The notes under the pieces were generated by a model that was not told the origin of the DNA, made no database searches, and worked only from the letters and a program-made list of their open reading frames with translations. Below are positions 1 to 11,351 of a stretch of DNA of 64,000 bases, piece after piece. The position numbers were made by a program, and so were the translations under genes. Source of the stretch: Kribbella voronezhensis (GTDB lineage Bacteria > Actinomycetota > Actinomycetes > Propionibacteriales > Kribbellaceae); NCBI RefSeq assembly GCF_004365175.1, contig NZ_SOCE01000001.1:4037403-4101402 (forward strand), read 5' to 3'. How positions within the stretch are numbered: position 1 is the stretch's first letter; the number at the start of each line of letters is the position of its first letter.

Positions 1-1068
1 CAGTGCACGACCCGCGGCCTGTCCCTGGAATCCGACGGCCTCGGCAACCTCGTCGCCTGGTGGGGTTCTACCGATGTGCCTGGTGTGGTGACCGGAAGTC
101 ATCTCGACTCGGTGATCGACGGCGGGGCTTTTGACGGTCCGCTGGGTGTGGTGTCTGCGCTTGCCGCGGTGGATCGGTTGCGGGCGGAGGGGTTCGTGCC
201 GTCGGTGCCGATCGGGGTGGGGGCGTTCGTGGAGGAGGAAGGGTCGCGGTTCGGGATGCCTTGTCTTGGGTCTCGAGTGGCGACCGGTGTGCTGACTGCT
301 GACAAGGCGCTTGGCTTGAAGGACAGAAGCGGCGTGCCGTTGGCGGACGCATTGTCCGAGCTGGGGATCGACCCGGCCGGCGTGGGACCCTCGCCGTTGC
401 TCGAGCGGATGGGGACGTTCGTCGAGTTACATGTGGAGCAAGGCCGCGCGTTGACCGCGCCCGTAGGAGTGGCGAGCGCGATCTGGCCGCACGGGCGGTT
501 CCGGTTCACCTTCACCGGCGAGGCGAACCATGCCGGTACGACGTTGATGGAGGACCGGCACGACCCGATGCTGACGTATGCGATGACCGCGCTCGCCGCC
601 AACAAGCAGGCCCGGCTCGCCGGTGCGCGGGCCACCTTCGGCCGGCTCTCGGTCGAGCCGAACGGCACGAACGCCGTGCCGTCGCAGGTGACTGCCTGGC
701 TGGACGCCCGGGCGGCGACCGACGAGGTGCTCCAGTCGTTGCTGTCGGCAATTACCAGGCAGGCGGTCGAACGCGCCGAGCGGGACGGCACCAGCGTCGA
801 GGTGACGCCCGAGTCGGTCTCGCCGATCGTGGAGTTCCCGTCCGGTCTGCGTGACCGGCTGGCCGCAGTACTGGATGATGCGCCGGTGTTGCCGACCGGG
901 GCCGGGCATGACGCGGGGGTGTTCTCGGACGCGGGGATCCCGACCGCGATGCTGTTCGTACGGAATCCCACCGGCGTCTCGCATTCGCCGGCCGAGCACG
1001 CGGAGATGGACGACTGCCTGGCCGGGGTGGACGCGCTGGCCGCAGTACTGAAGGATCTCGCGAAGTGA
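1..1068 (+). CDS. M20-family amidohydrolase (allantoate amidohydrolase-like), 5' end outside window
   Basis: The reading frame is open from base 1, so the gene starts upstream of the window; at least 355 codons are present. It is a metal-dependent amidohydrolase of the M20/ArgE-DapE-AllC family. Visible metal-site motifs are GSHLDSV (His, Asp), DGPLG, the EEEGSRFG glutamate pair, ELHVEQG and a C-terminal SHSPAEH. Annotators usually call such proteins allantoate amidohydrolase or N-carbamoyl-amino-acid hydrolase. It overlaps hutF by 4 bp (GTGA), so the two are translationally coupled. In this setting it may act on N-formylglutamate, the product of HutF, rather than on allantoate; that substrate is inference. 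No hutG-type deformylase is visible in the window. Confidence 0.85.
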   Translation, partial: QCTTRGLSLESDGLGNLVAWWGSTDVPGVVTGSHLDSVIDGGAFDGPLGVVSALAAVDRLRAEGFVPSVPIGVGAFVEEEGSRFGMPCLGSRVATGVLTADKALGLKDRSGVPLADALSELGIDPAGVGPSPLLERMGTFVELHVEQGRALTAPVGVASAIWPHGRFRFTFTGEANHAGTTLMEDRHDPMLTYAMTALAANKQARLAGARATFGRLSVEPNGTNAVPSQVTAWLDARAATDEVLQSLLSAITRQAVERAERDGTSVEVTPESVSPIVEFPSGLRDRLAAVLDDAPVLPTGAGHDAGVFSDAGIPTAMLFVRNPTGVSHSPAEHAEMDDCLAGVDALAAVLKDLAK

Positions 1069-2381
1069 CGGCGTACTGGTGTGAGCAAGCGCTTCTGCCA
1101 TCCGGGCTGGCTGCCGGCGTGCTCGTCACGGTGGTGGACGGACGGTTCGCTTCTGTCGAAGCAGACGCATTGCCTGGCGACGCGGTGCGCCTGAGCGGGA
1201 TCGTGTTGCCTGGCTTGGCAAACTGCCACAGCCACGCGTTCCATCGTGCGCTGCGCGGTCGCACGCAGACCGAGCGCGGCACCTTCTGGACCTGGCGCGA
1301 TCAGATGTACGGCGTGGCGTCGGTGCTCACACCGGACAGCTACTACCAGCTCGCGCGGGCCGTGTACGGCGAGATGGTGCTCAGCGGGATCACCGCGGTA
1401 GGGGAGTTTCACTACCTCCACCACGCCCCCGGCGGCAAGCGGTACGACGATCCGAACGCGATGGGGCAGGCATTGATCGCGGCCGCGCGGGATGCCGGGC
1501 TGCGGATCACCTTGCTCGACACCTGTTATGTAGCAGGCGGAATCGACCAGCCGCTGAGGGACGCGCAGGTGCGGTTCAGTGACGGCGATGCGTCGGCTTG
1601 GGCCTCCCGGGTGCTGTCGCTGACCCCGGGCCTCGGAGACGACGTGGTGATCGGCGCGGCCGCGCATTCGGTGCGCGGGGTGCCGGTCGACCAGCTCAGC
1701 GCGGTGGCCTCGGCGCTGCCGACTGCGCCGCTGCACATCCACTTGTCGGAGCAGGTCGCGGAGAACGCGGCCTGCCTGGCGGCGTACGGGCGTACTCCGG
1801 CGCAGGTGCTCGATGAGACCGGCTTCCTGGATGCGCGGACGAGCGCGGTGCACGCGACGCACCTGACGCCGGTGGATGTCGGGTTGCTCGGCAGTTCCGC
1901 GACGTACTCGTGTTTCTGCCCGACGACCGAACGCGATCTGGCCGACGGGATCGGTCCCTCGGTCGCGTTGCGGGACGCGGGATCGCGGCTGACGTTGGGC
2001 TCGGACAGTCACGCGGTGATCGATCTGTTCGAGGAGATGCGCGCGGTCGAGCTGGACGAGCGACTCGCCTCGCAGGAGCGCGGGCACTGGTCGGCTGCCG
2101 AGTTGCTGGCGGCCGCGACCGTGGACGGGCATCGGTCGCTCGGGTTCGAGGACGCGGGGGTGATCGAGGTCGGCGCACGAGCGGATCTGGTCGCCGTACG
2201 GACGTCGAGTGTGCGGACGGCCGGGACAGGATCGTCCTTGGAGACCTTGGTGTTCGCCGCCTCCGCGCTCGACGTCGCCGACGTGGTCGTCTCGGGGCGT
2301 CAGGTTGTTGCTGATGGCAATCATGTGAAGCTGGACGTGGCGGCCGAGCTGGCGGCCTCGATCTCGGCGGTGACTTCATGA
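1065..2381 (+). CDS. hutF: Formimidoylglutamate deiminase HutF
   Basis: 438 aa, amidohydrolase superfamily. It converts N-formimidoyl-L-glutamate to N-formyl-L-glutamate and ammonia in the five-step histidine degradation route. The metal-binding NCHSHAFH motif lies near residue 55, the conserved LHIHLSEQ histidines near 225 and SDSHAVIDL near 310. These are the usual landmarks of the HutF/TRZ-ATZ group. The GTG start overlaps the upstream amidohydrolase stop as GTGA. The 3' end overlaps hutI as ATGA, so the three genes form one coupled operon. Presence of HutF rather than a formimidoylglutamase implies the formylglutamate branch. Confidence 0.93.
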   Translation: MTAYWCEQALLPSGLAAGVLVTVVDGRFASVEADALPGDAVRLSGIVLPGLANCHSHAFHRALRGRTQTERGTFWTWRDQMYGVASVLTPDSYYQLARAVYGEMVLSGITAVGEFHYLHHAPGGKRYDDPNAMGQALIAAARDAGLRITLLDTCYVAGGIDQPLRDAQVRFSDGDASAWASRVLSLTPGLGDDVVIGAAAHSVRGVPVDQLSAVASALPTAPLHIHLSEQVAENAACLAAYGRTPAQVLDETGFLDARTSAVHATHLTPVDVGLLGSSATYSCFCPTTERDLADGIGPSVALRDAGSRLTLGSDSHAVIDLFEEMRAVELDERLASQERGHWSAAELLAAATVDGHRSLGFEDAGVIEVGARADLVAVRTSSVRTAGTGSSLETLVFAASALDVADVVVSGRQVVADGNHVKLDVAAELAASISAVTS

Positions 2382-3574
2382 GCTCGGTGGTGTTGACAGG
2401 CATCGGGTCGCTGGTCACCAACGACCCCGGACGCGGTGCGGTCTCCGGGGGCGCGCGTCCGGACGGAGTCGCTGCGCTCGGTGAGGTGACGGACGCGGCG
2501 ATCGTGATCGAGGGCGGCAAGTTCGCCTGGGTCGGCCGGCGCGCGGATGCTCCGGCGGCCGATTCCGCGCTGGATCTCGGTGGTCGTGCGGTGATCCCGG
2601 GCTTCGTGGATTCGCACTCCCACTTGGTCTTCGCGGGCGACCGGGCGGAGGAGTTCGCCGCCCGGATGACCGGTACGCCGTACAGTGCGGGCGGTATCCG
2701 GACGACGGTGGCCGCGACGCGAGCCGCGACCGACGAGCAGCTGACCGCGAACGTGGCCCGGCTGGTGACCGAGATGCGCCGGCAGGGCACGACGACGGTC
2801 GAGATCAAGTCGGGGTACGGGCTGACGGTCGGGGACGAGGCGCGGGGCTTGGCGATCGCGGCGGAGTTCACCGACGAGACGACGTACCTGGGGGCGCATG
2901 TGGTGCCGCCTGAGTACGCGGACGACCCGGCGGCGTACGTGTCGCTGGTGACGGGTCCGATGCTGGATTCGGCGGCTGCTCATGCGAAGTGGGTGGACGT
3001 CTTCGTCGAGAAGGGCGCCTTCGACGCGGACCAGGCGCGGGCGATCCTGACAGCCGGTGCGAAGAAGGGGCTCGGGCTACGAGTCCACGCGAACCAGCTC
3101 GGCCTCGGCCCCGGCGTACAGCTTGCCTGTGAGCTCGGCGCTGCTGCGGCGGACCACTGCACGCACCTGTCCGACGCCGATGTGGATGCTCTGGCTTCAA
3201 CCGGTGTGGTCGCGGGTCTGCTGCCCGCCGTCGAGTTCTCCACCCGTTCGCCGTACCCGGACGCCCGCCGCCTGCTCGCCGCCGGCGTCACCATCGCCCT
3301 CGCCAGCGACTGCAACCCGGGCTCCTGCTACTCGTCGTCGATCCCGCTTTGCATCGCCCTCGCCGTCCGCGAGATGCACATGACTCCCGCCGAGGCCCTA
3401 TGGTCCGCCACCGCAGGCGGCGCCGCCTCCCTCCAACGCCCCGACCTCGGCCGCATCACCCCCGGCGCCCCCGCCGACCTCGCAGTACTCGACGCCCCCT
3501 CCTACCTCCACCTCGCGTACCGCCCCGGCGTGCCGCTAGTAGCCCAAACCTTCCTCAACGGCCGCCCGGTCTGA
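2378..3574 (+). CDS. hutI: Imidazolonepropionase HutI
   Basis: 398 aa. It hydrolyses 4-imidazolone-5-propanoate to N-formimidoyl-L-glutamate, the step immediately before HutF. Diagnostic motifs are [16 protein letters not shown] (metal ligands), [23 protein letters not shown] and ASDCNPGS, in the order expected for HutI. Length is normal for the family. The ATG overlaps the hutF stop (ATGA). hutU and hutH are not in the window. The gene stops at TGA 3572-3574 and the very next base begins the first arm of the repeat element described at 3575. Confidence 0.96.
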   Translation: MSSVVLTGIGSLVTNDPGRGAVSGGARPDGVAALGEVTDAAIVIEGGKFAWVGRRADAPAADSALDLGGRAVIPGFVDSHSHLVFAGDRAEEFAARMTGTPYSAGGIRTTVAATRAATDEQLTANVARLVTEMRRQGTTTVEIKSGYGLTVGDEARGLAIAAEFTDETTYLGAHVVPPEYADDPAAYVSLVTGPMLDSAAAHAKWVDVFVEKGAFDADQARAILTAGAKKGLGLRVHANQLGLGPGVQLACELGAAAADHCTHLSDADVDALASTGVVAGLLPAVEFSTRSPYPDARRLLAAGVTIALASDCNPGSCYSSSIPLCIALAVREMHMTPAEALWSATAGGAASLQRPDLGRITPGAPADLAVLDAPSYLHLAYRPGVPLVAQTFLNGRPV

Positions 3575-3670
3575 ACCGCCAACACTCATCAATCCGCTCG
3601 CCGGTGCAGTTCTCACGCTCGGTGACACCGTCAGGCGGCTCGAAGGACCTGCTTGGTGAGTGTTGGAAGT
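3575..3670. repeat. Inverted-arm element, copy 1
   Basis: Arm 3575-3592 (ACCGCCAACACTCATCAA) and arm 3653-3670 (TTGGTGAGTGTTGGAAGT) are inverted copies with 3 mismatches in 18, separated by exactly 60 nt. The left arm starts one base after the hutI stop. The right arm lies inside the last codons of the convergent DUF559 gene. A better-conserved copy with the same arm spacing is at 4559-4660, on the other side of that gene. Confidence 0.8.
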
Positions 3671-4506
3671 CCGACCGCCCTCCGCACTGCCGTCACCACC
3701 CACTCCGGGTCGTACATGATGTCCTCCCAGCTGAACCTGAGCAGCGTCCAGCCCCTGACGCTCAGGGCAACATGCCGGCGGCAGTCCTTCACCAGCGCCT
3801 GGCGAGTGCCGTGATGCTCGAACCCATCAGCTTCCAAGGCGATCCGCAGACCGGGATGCCCGAGATCGATGCGGGCTGAGAACTCCCGATCGCGGACCAC
3901 GACCTGAGGGACGAACCCCTCGATACCAGCCTCGATGAGAATGGCTCGCAGGGCGGACTCCAGAACCGATTCGGATCGTCCGTCCGCCAGCGAGACCGTT
4001 TGCTGGACACGCCGCCGGTGGGGCCCGCGCAGTTTGCCGGCCGCAACCATCAGGTCGTCATGGTCGACCAAACCTTGATGCAGAGCTGAGTCCGTGACCG
4101 CGAGCGCTTCGGTGAGCGGCAGGGTCCGGATGCAGTCGAGCACGGTTTGAACTGGCGTCGTCACCTCCCCGTCAACTGGCACGTAGGCCCAGTGCAGTAC
4201 GCATGGCCGGCCGGTTCGCCGGCGAACCTTCCCTGGTCGCAGGGTGACGTGCGGGAGAGGGGCCGCAACGATGACCTTCATTCCCCAGTGCTCCGCGGCG
4301 CTGAGGTAGGACACGACTCCGCCATGGCTCCGCGCGGCAGTCAATGCGGATGGCGCCTTCGGTAATGCGTAGACGCCCTTCGCCACCCGCTGGATGTCTC
4401 CGTCTGTCAGCGCCTTCCTGATGTCCCGCGAGTGGACCAGCGCGCGAAGTTCGCCGAAGGTGGCGCTTCCGCCTCGCCGGCCGAGCACATCGACGACATC
4501 TCCCAT
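3631..4506 (-). CDS. AbiEi-like winged-helix + DUF559 (Vsr-like nuclease) protein
   Basis: 291 aa from the ATG at 4506; a GTG at 4572 would add 22 residues but falls inside the flanking repeat, so it is less likely. The N-terminal ~80 residues resemble the AbiEi-type winged helix (DVLGRRGGSATFGELRALV, then IQRVAKGVYALP). The C-terminal part has the DUF559/Vsr-like PD-(D/E)XK layout: SESVLESALR (Glu), FSARIDLGHP (Asp), ALEADGFEHHG (Glu/Asp/His) and WTLLRFSWEDI. Such proteins are often labelled type IV antitoxins, but there is no AbiEii-type toxin gene beside it. The gene sits alone, convergent to hutI, bracketed by two matching inverted-arm elements. Function is unknown; a nuclease role is inferred from the fold motifs. 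Confidence 0.8.
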   Translation of the reverse strand: MGDVVDVLGRRGGSATFGELRALVHSRDIRKALTDGDIQRVAKGVYALPKAPSALTAARSHGGVVSYLSAAEHWGMKVIVAAPLPHVTLRPGKVRRRTGRPCVLHWAYVPVDGEVTTPVQTVLDCIRTLPLTEALAVTDSALHQGLVDHDDLMVAAGKLRGPHRRRVQQTVSLADGRSESVLESALRAILIEAGIEGFVPQVVVRDREFSARIDLGHPGLRIALEADGFEHHGTRQALVKDCRRHVALSVRGWTLLRFSWEDIMYDPEWVVTAVRRAVGLPTLTKQVLRAA

Positions 4507-4558
4507 CGTTACATCGTTGCCGAGTTCGGCGGACCGGAGCGGGCGTTGTCCACAGGCG

Positions 4559-4660
4559 TGGACCGCCAACACTCACCAACTCCTCGTCGAGTCCCTCGCA
4601 CAGCACAAGCTGAGCGTGGATCGGATGATTCAGCCGCCGTTGGTGAGTGTTGGCGGTCCA
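4559..4660. repeat. Inverted-arm element, copy 2 (perfect 22-bp arms)
   Basis: Arms 4559-4580 and 4639-4660 are perfect inverted repeats of 22 bp; the shared core is ACCGCCAACACTCACCAA. Measured between the same core positions, the arms are exactly 60 nt apart (4580-4639), as in copy 1. The interior sequence is unrelated to that of copy 1. The element ends 15 bp before the ATG of the next gene (4676), so it may lie in that gene's promoter or leader. Confidence 0.88.
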
Positions 4661-4675
4661 GCTACCTTTGCCGCC

Positions 4676-5692
4676 ATGTCGCGCATTGCTGTCGCTCGCA
4701 CCATCCAGGGTCAGCTTCCGTACTTTCCGAGTGCGGTGCGGACGGGGGACGGGCGGGTCTTGGTGGTGTGGCGGGAAGGGCGGGGGCATGTGCGGAGTGT
4801 GGGGCGGATCGTGCTTGCCGAGAGTGCGGACGGGGTGGAGTGGTCGGAGCCTCGGGTGGTGGTGGACGGGGTGTACGACGACCGGGATCCGATGCTCGTG
4901 GAGCTTGCCGACGGAGACTTGTTGCTGAGCTGGTTCCAGATCGACTGGTCGGTGCGGCCGTACCTGTGTCCGGGGGTGCTGGTCGCGCGATCGACGGATG
5001 GTGGGGCGACCTGGGGAGAGCCGGTGGCTGTCGGGTCGCGGATGGTGCAGGAGACCGAGGAGGTCTGGCACGGGTTCCGGGCCGGGCACATCGTGGCGCA
5101 CGGACAGCTCCTCGAGTTGCCGGGCGGGGATCTCCTCGCGCCTGTCTACGGGGTGTTCCCCGGGGACGCGCGCCACTCGGCGAGTGTGGTGAGGTCGACC
5201 GATGGTGGGCGGACCTGGCCGGCGGAGGGCGAGGTGGTGCTGGGGCGGCGCCCGGATCGCGAGTACGTCGAACCGGTGCTGACCCTCCTGCCCGGCGGCC
5301 AGGTGGTGGCGTTGCTCCGGACCGATCAGGAGGCCGAGCTGACCAGGTCGGACGACAACGGGCTGACCTGGTCCGAGCCGGAGCCGTGCGGGTTGTACGC
5401 GTCCTCGGCAGACACGCTGACCTTGTCCGACGGCGCCGTACTGGTTGCGTACGGCGATGTCTCCAAGCGCTTCAACCCCGGTCGGCCGACGGTCGCGACG
5501 ATCGTCAAGGACCCGCTCGGCCGGTGGGACCTCGACCCTGTGCACCTGGTCATCGACGCCGGCCGGGACACCCAGGACCAGTCGAACCCGGCAGTCGTCG
5601 AACTCCCCGGCGATCGCCTGCTGATCCTCAGCTACGACATCTTCACCCGCGAGATCGTCGGCGAACTCCTGCCGCGCGCCGCTCTCGACTGA
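4676..5692 (+). CDS. Sialidase/neuraminidase-fold (BNR repeat) protein
   Basis: 338 aa from the ATG at 4676. It carries repeated Asp-box/BNR-like motifs of a six-bladed propeller: SADGVEWSEP, STDGGATWGEP, STDGGRTWPAEG and SDDNGLTWSEP. It also shows PSAVRTGDGRVLVVWREG, DDRDPMLVEL and QDQSNPAVVEL, typical of the exo-alpha-sialidase-like family (BNR_2). There is no signal peptide, so it is probably intracellular or has another exit route. The canonical Arg triad cannot be assigned by eye, so the substrate is unknown. The gene lies 45 bp upstream of a phosphoribosyltransferase gene on the same strand. Confidence 0.8.
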   Translation: MSRIAVARTIQGQLPYFPSAVRTGDGRVLVVWREGRGHVRSVGRIVLAESADGVEWSEPRVVVDGVYDDRDPMLVELADGDLLLSWFQIDWSVRPYLCPGVLVARSTDGGATWGEPVAVGSRMVQETEEVWHGFRAGHIVAHGQLLELPGGDLLAPVYGVFPGDARHSASVVRSTDGGRTWPAEGEVVLGRRPDREYVEPVLTLLPGGQVVALLRTDQEAELTRSDDNGLTWSEPEPCGLYASSADTLTLSDGAVLVAYGDVSKRFNPGRPTVATIVKDPLGRWDLDPVHLVIDAGRDTQDQSNPAVVELPGDRLLILSYDIFTREIVGELLPRAALD

Positions 5693-5736
5693 GAAAACCT
5701 GGTGCGCCACGGCCGCGCCCTCGTCACCCTTGGAGT

Positions 5737-6303
5737 ATGTCCAGGACCGCGGTCGCGAGGGTCGACGGAGATCTCCGCCGGCGGCTGGTGGCTGCCTTCA
5801 CCTGGACCTGGGACCGCGGCGTGTACGCCGGCTACGCCAACCTCACCGGCTGGTGGCGCGACGCCGACCTGATCCGCGAACTCGGCCCCGCCCTGGGCAG
5901 CCTGTACGACGTACGCCCCACCGTCGTCGTCGGCCCGGTCTCTCGCGGCGCCCTGGTCGGGGCGTTGACTGCGGCCGCGCTGGGAGTCGGGTTCGTCGAG
6001 GTCCGCAAGAACGCGGGACAGGCCACCGACAGCGATCGGTGGGTACTACGAACAACCGGCCCGGATTACCAGGATCGGCACGTCGTCTTCGGCTTCCGGC
6101 GCAACCTGATCCAGGCCGGCGACCGGGTGTTGATGGTCGACGACTGGGCTGCCACCGGCGAGACCGCCAGGGTGGTCCGCGCTCTGGTCGAGGACTGCGG
6201 CGCGCAGTGGATCGGTGCCGCGTGCATCGTCGACGGGCTCGACGACGCCCGCTTCCGGCACGAACTGCCGCTGCGCGCCCTGCTCGACGTACGGAATCTC
6301 TAG
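5737..6303 (+). CDS. Type I phosphoribosyltransferase-domain protein
   Basis: 188 aa. The central PRPP-binding loop is recognisable as VLMVDDWAATGETA (hydrophobic strand, two acidic residues, glycine/threonine loop), preceded by VVVGPVSRGALVGALTAAAL. The layout is close to adenine/orotate phosphoribosyltransferase-like proteins, but the N-terminal part (TWTWDRGVYAGYANLTGWW) is not that of a housekeeping enzyme. The substrate is therefore unknown. It follows the sialidase-fold gene closely and its stop codon overlaps the convergent GNAT gene stop by 4 bp. Confidence 0.8.
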   Translation: MSRTAVARVDGDLRRRLVAAFTWTWDRGVYAGYANLTGWWRDADLIRELGPALGSLYDVRPTVVVGPVSRGALVGALTAAALGVGFVEVRKNAGQATDSDRWVLRTTGPDYQDRHVVFGFRRNLIQAGDRVLMVDDWAATGETARVVRALVEDCGAQWIGAACIVDGLDDARFRHELPLRALLDVRNL

Positions 6304-6785
6304 TCGGCCAGTTCCTTGGAGAGCATCGCGCTGGTGGTGTGGTTGGGGCGGCGGAGTTTGCCGACCTCGACGAAGCCGCGGGCCGCGTGGAAGGCGAGCG
6401 AGGCCTCGTCGGGTGGGTCGGACTGGACCCGGGCGACCAGCCGGTCGAAGGGCTTGGCGGCGCGTTCGACGGCCCGGTAGACGCTGGTGGCGATGCCTTG
6501 GCGGCGGTGCTTCTCGGCGACCACGATCCGGTCCAGGTGCAGGAACCGGTCGGCGTACGTCGCGTTGAACCACTGGAAGTCGAGGCTGTCGTGGGCGGAG
6601 CCGGGGGCGAAGGTGAGCACGAAGGCGGCGACCTCGTCCTCGATCTCCACCACGGCGGCGTGGGCAGCGATCAGCCGGAGCCAGTCCAGCCGGTCGGGGC
6701 CCAGCGGGTCCGTCTGCTCGACCGCGGCTGCGTTCAGCGCGAGCACGGCCGGCTCGTCGGCAGAGGTCATGGGGCGGAGTTTCAC
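6300..6785 (-). CDS. GNAT N-acetyltransferase
   Basis: 161 aa. The start is the GTG at 6785, with a GGGAGG site about 8 nt upstream; ATG 6770 is an alternative. It shows the acetyl-CoA-binding motif A pattern VVAEKHRRQGIATSVYRAVER and the GNAT N-terminal LRPMTSADEPAVLAL. The substrate is not predictable. It is transcribed divergently from dnaK; the ~240 bp between them hold a GC-rich hairpin and two HAIR operators. Confidence 0.85.
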   Translation of the reverse strand: MKLRPMTSADEPAVLALNAAAVEQTDPLGPDRLDWLRLIAAHAAVVEIEDEVAAFVLTFAPGSAHDSLDFQWFNATYADRFLHLDRIVVAEKHRRQGIATSVYRAVERAAKPFDRLVARVQSDPPDEASLAFHAARGFVEVGKLRRPNHTTSAMLSKELAD

Positions 6786-6858
6786 TCTCACACCCTCCCA
6801 CGCGGGGTGCCTTCCGCGGCAGGGGTGTGGTGAGGGCTTGACCAGGCTCTTCCCCGAT

Positions 6859-6882
6859 CCGGCCCCGAAAATCCGGGGCCGG
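6859..6882. repeat. GC-rich hairpin between GNAT gene and dnaK
   Basis: CCGGCCCCG (6859-6867) and CGGGGCCGG (6874-6882) form a perfect 9-bp stem with the loop AAAATC. It lies in the divergent upstream region, where a terminator is not obviously needed. It could insulate the heat-shock promoter from opposite transcription. Confidence 0.6.
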
Positions 6883-6911
6883 GGTTGGGAATGACCCCGG
6901 GGTGCGGCAAT

Positions 6912-6932
6912 GTTGAGCCAGGTGAACTCAAG
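6912..6932. promoter_or_regulatory. HAIR element 1 (HspR operator) upstream of dnaK
   Basis: GTTGAGC-N7-ACTCAAG matches the HspR-associated inverted repeat consensus CTTGAGT-N7-ACTCAAG with the right spacing. It lies about 93 bp before the dnaK start. HspR, encoded as the fourth gene of this operon, is the expected ligand. Confidence 0.88.
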
Positions 6933-6985
6933 TCTGGCGATCCGGTCGCCGATCCGATTTGAATCCGGATCCCCGGCGAGGCAAC

Positions 6986-7006
6986 ATTGAGTCTGCATCA
7001 CTCAAC
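6986..7006. promoter_or_regulatory. HAIR element 2 (HspR operator) upstream of dnaK
   Basis: ATTGAGT-N7-ACTCAAC, again with 7-nt spacing, ends 18 bp before the dnaK ATG and just before its GGAGGTAA ribosome site. Two HAIR sites in tandem indicate tight autoregulation of the operon. Confidence 0.88.
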
Positions 7007-7024
7007 TTCGTGGAGGTAACGCAC

Positions 7025-8889
<1,865 letters not shown>

Positions 8890-8893
<4 letters not shown>

Positions 8894-9570
8894 CCGATCG
8901 CCCCAATTCTGGCAGCGAGTTCGGCGACGGCGAGCCCGTCGTCCGCGACAAGCGCCGGATCGACCCGGACACCGGGAACCTGCGGGAGCCTGCCGAGGCT
9001 CCCGCGGGTGCCCCGCCGGCCGCACCCGGTACGCCGGGCGCCCAGCCGCCGCGGGATCCCTCGGACCTGATCGGGCCGTCGGCGCAGGAAGCCCTGCTGA
9101 CCGAGGCCCTGGCGGAACGGACCGCCGACCTGCAGCGGTTGCAGGCGGAGTACGTGAACTACAAGCGCCGGGTGGACCGCGACCGGGAGGCGAACCGCGA
9201 GGTCGTCATCGGTTCGGTGCTGACGGAGTTGCTGCAGACCCTGGACGACATCGGGCGGGCCCGCGAAGCGGGTGAGCTCGAGGGTGCGTTCAAGGCGGTG
9301 GCCGAATCGGTCGAGCGGGTCACCGAGAAGCTCGGCCTGGTGAAGTTCGGCGAGGTGGGCGACCGCTTCGACCCGCGGATCCACGAGGCCCTGCTGCACA
9401 ACTACTCCGACGAGGTGGACGGCCCGACCGCGACGCTGGTGATGCAGCCGGGGTACCGCCTCGGCGAGCGGATCCTGCGGGCGGCCCGGGTGGCCGTCTC
9501 GGAGCCGACCGAGCAGCTGCCGGAGCCCAAGCCCGACGAGTCCGGCGACAGTGAAAAGCCCGCTGAGTAA
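8890..9570 (+). CDS. grpE: Nucleotide exchange factor GrpE
   Basis: 226 aa. GTG start overlapping the dnaK stop. A proline/alanine-rich disordered N-terminus (~1-65) precedes the long helix ([23 protein letters not shown]) and the beta domain ending in [22 protein letters not shown], the GrpE signature. It exchanges ADP for ATP on DnaK. The acidic tail is typical for actinobacteria. Confidence 0.98.
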
Positions 9571-9597
9571 GCCGATCGGTGAGGAGGTGAGGCGTCG

Positions 9598-10769
<1,172 letters not shown>

Positions 10770-10773
<4 letters not shown>

Positions 10774-11228
10774 TGGGCGTTCCGTTCAACCAGGTGCCGA
10801 CCTGGGACGACCGCACCCCGATCTACGTGATCTCGGTGGCGGCCCAGCTGGCCGGCATGCACCCGCAGACGTTGCGCCAGTACGACCGGCTGGGGCTTGT
10901 CACGCCCAGCCGGGCGTCCGGCCGCGGCCGGCGCTACTCGGCGTACGACGTGGCGAAGTTGCGGTACGTCCAGCACCTGTCGCAGGAGGAGGGTGTCAAC
11001 CTCGCCGGGATCCGGCACATCCTCGAGCTGCAGTCGGAGGTGGAGGGCCTGCGCAGGCGGGTCAACCAGTTGCTGGCCGAAGTACAGCGCGGTGTCGGGG
11101 CGTCGCGTCAGCACACCAACAGCCGGGTCTTCTCGGCCGGTCCCGCCGGCGACGTGATCGCGATGGGCCGCCAGCAGACCACCACCCGCTGGATCCGAAC
11201 CCAGCCGCTCGAACTAGGGCGGCACTGA
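10770..11228 (+). CDS. hspR: HspR, MerR-family heat-shock repressor
   Basis: 152 aa; GTG 10770 overlaps the dnaJ stop (GTGA), with an ATG one codon later as alternative. The winged HTH reads [29 protein letters not shown], then [17 protein letters not shown], and a coiled-coil segment follows ([18 protein letters not shown]). HspR binds HAIR sites with DnaK as co-repressor. Matching HAIR sites are present upstream of dnaK (two) and clpB (one) in this window. Confidence 0.97.
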
Positions 11229-11231
11229 CCT

Positions 11232-11261
11232 CCGGAACCCCTTCTCCCAAAGGGTTTCCGG
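11232..11261 (+). terminator. Hairpin directly after hspR
   Basis: Arms 11232-11243 and 11250-11261 pair over 12 bp with one mismatch and a 6-nt loop. The hairpin begins 4 bp after the hspR stop and is the likely end of the dnaK operon. Confidence 0.7.
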
Positions 11262-11266
11262 TTCCC

Positions 11267-11299
11267 CCGGACGCACCCCATCCCCCCAGGTGCGTCCGG
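11267..11299 (+). terminator. Second hairpin after hspR
   Basis: CCGGACGCAC (11267-11276) and GTGCGTCCGG (11290-11299) form a perfect 10-bp stem with a 13-nt loop. It may back up the preceding terminator, and it stands at the head of the repeat-rich spacer. Confidence 0.6.
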
Positions 11300-11351
11300 G
11301 CCGGAGCGCCTCCCCAGGCGCCACCGAAACCGGAGCGAGTCCACCCCCCCG

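Noticed and set aside
99..2324. Long antisense frame (741 codons) opposite the hut genes
   Set aside because: It mirrors third-position GC of the real genes, is Arg/Pro-rich without domains and contradicts the recognised hut operon.
3631..4506. Complete AbiE toxin-antitoxin system
   Set aside because: Only the AbiEi-like part is present, fused to a DUF559 domain; no nucleotidyltransferase toxin gene lies next to it.
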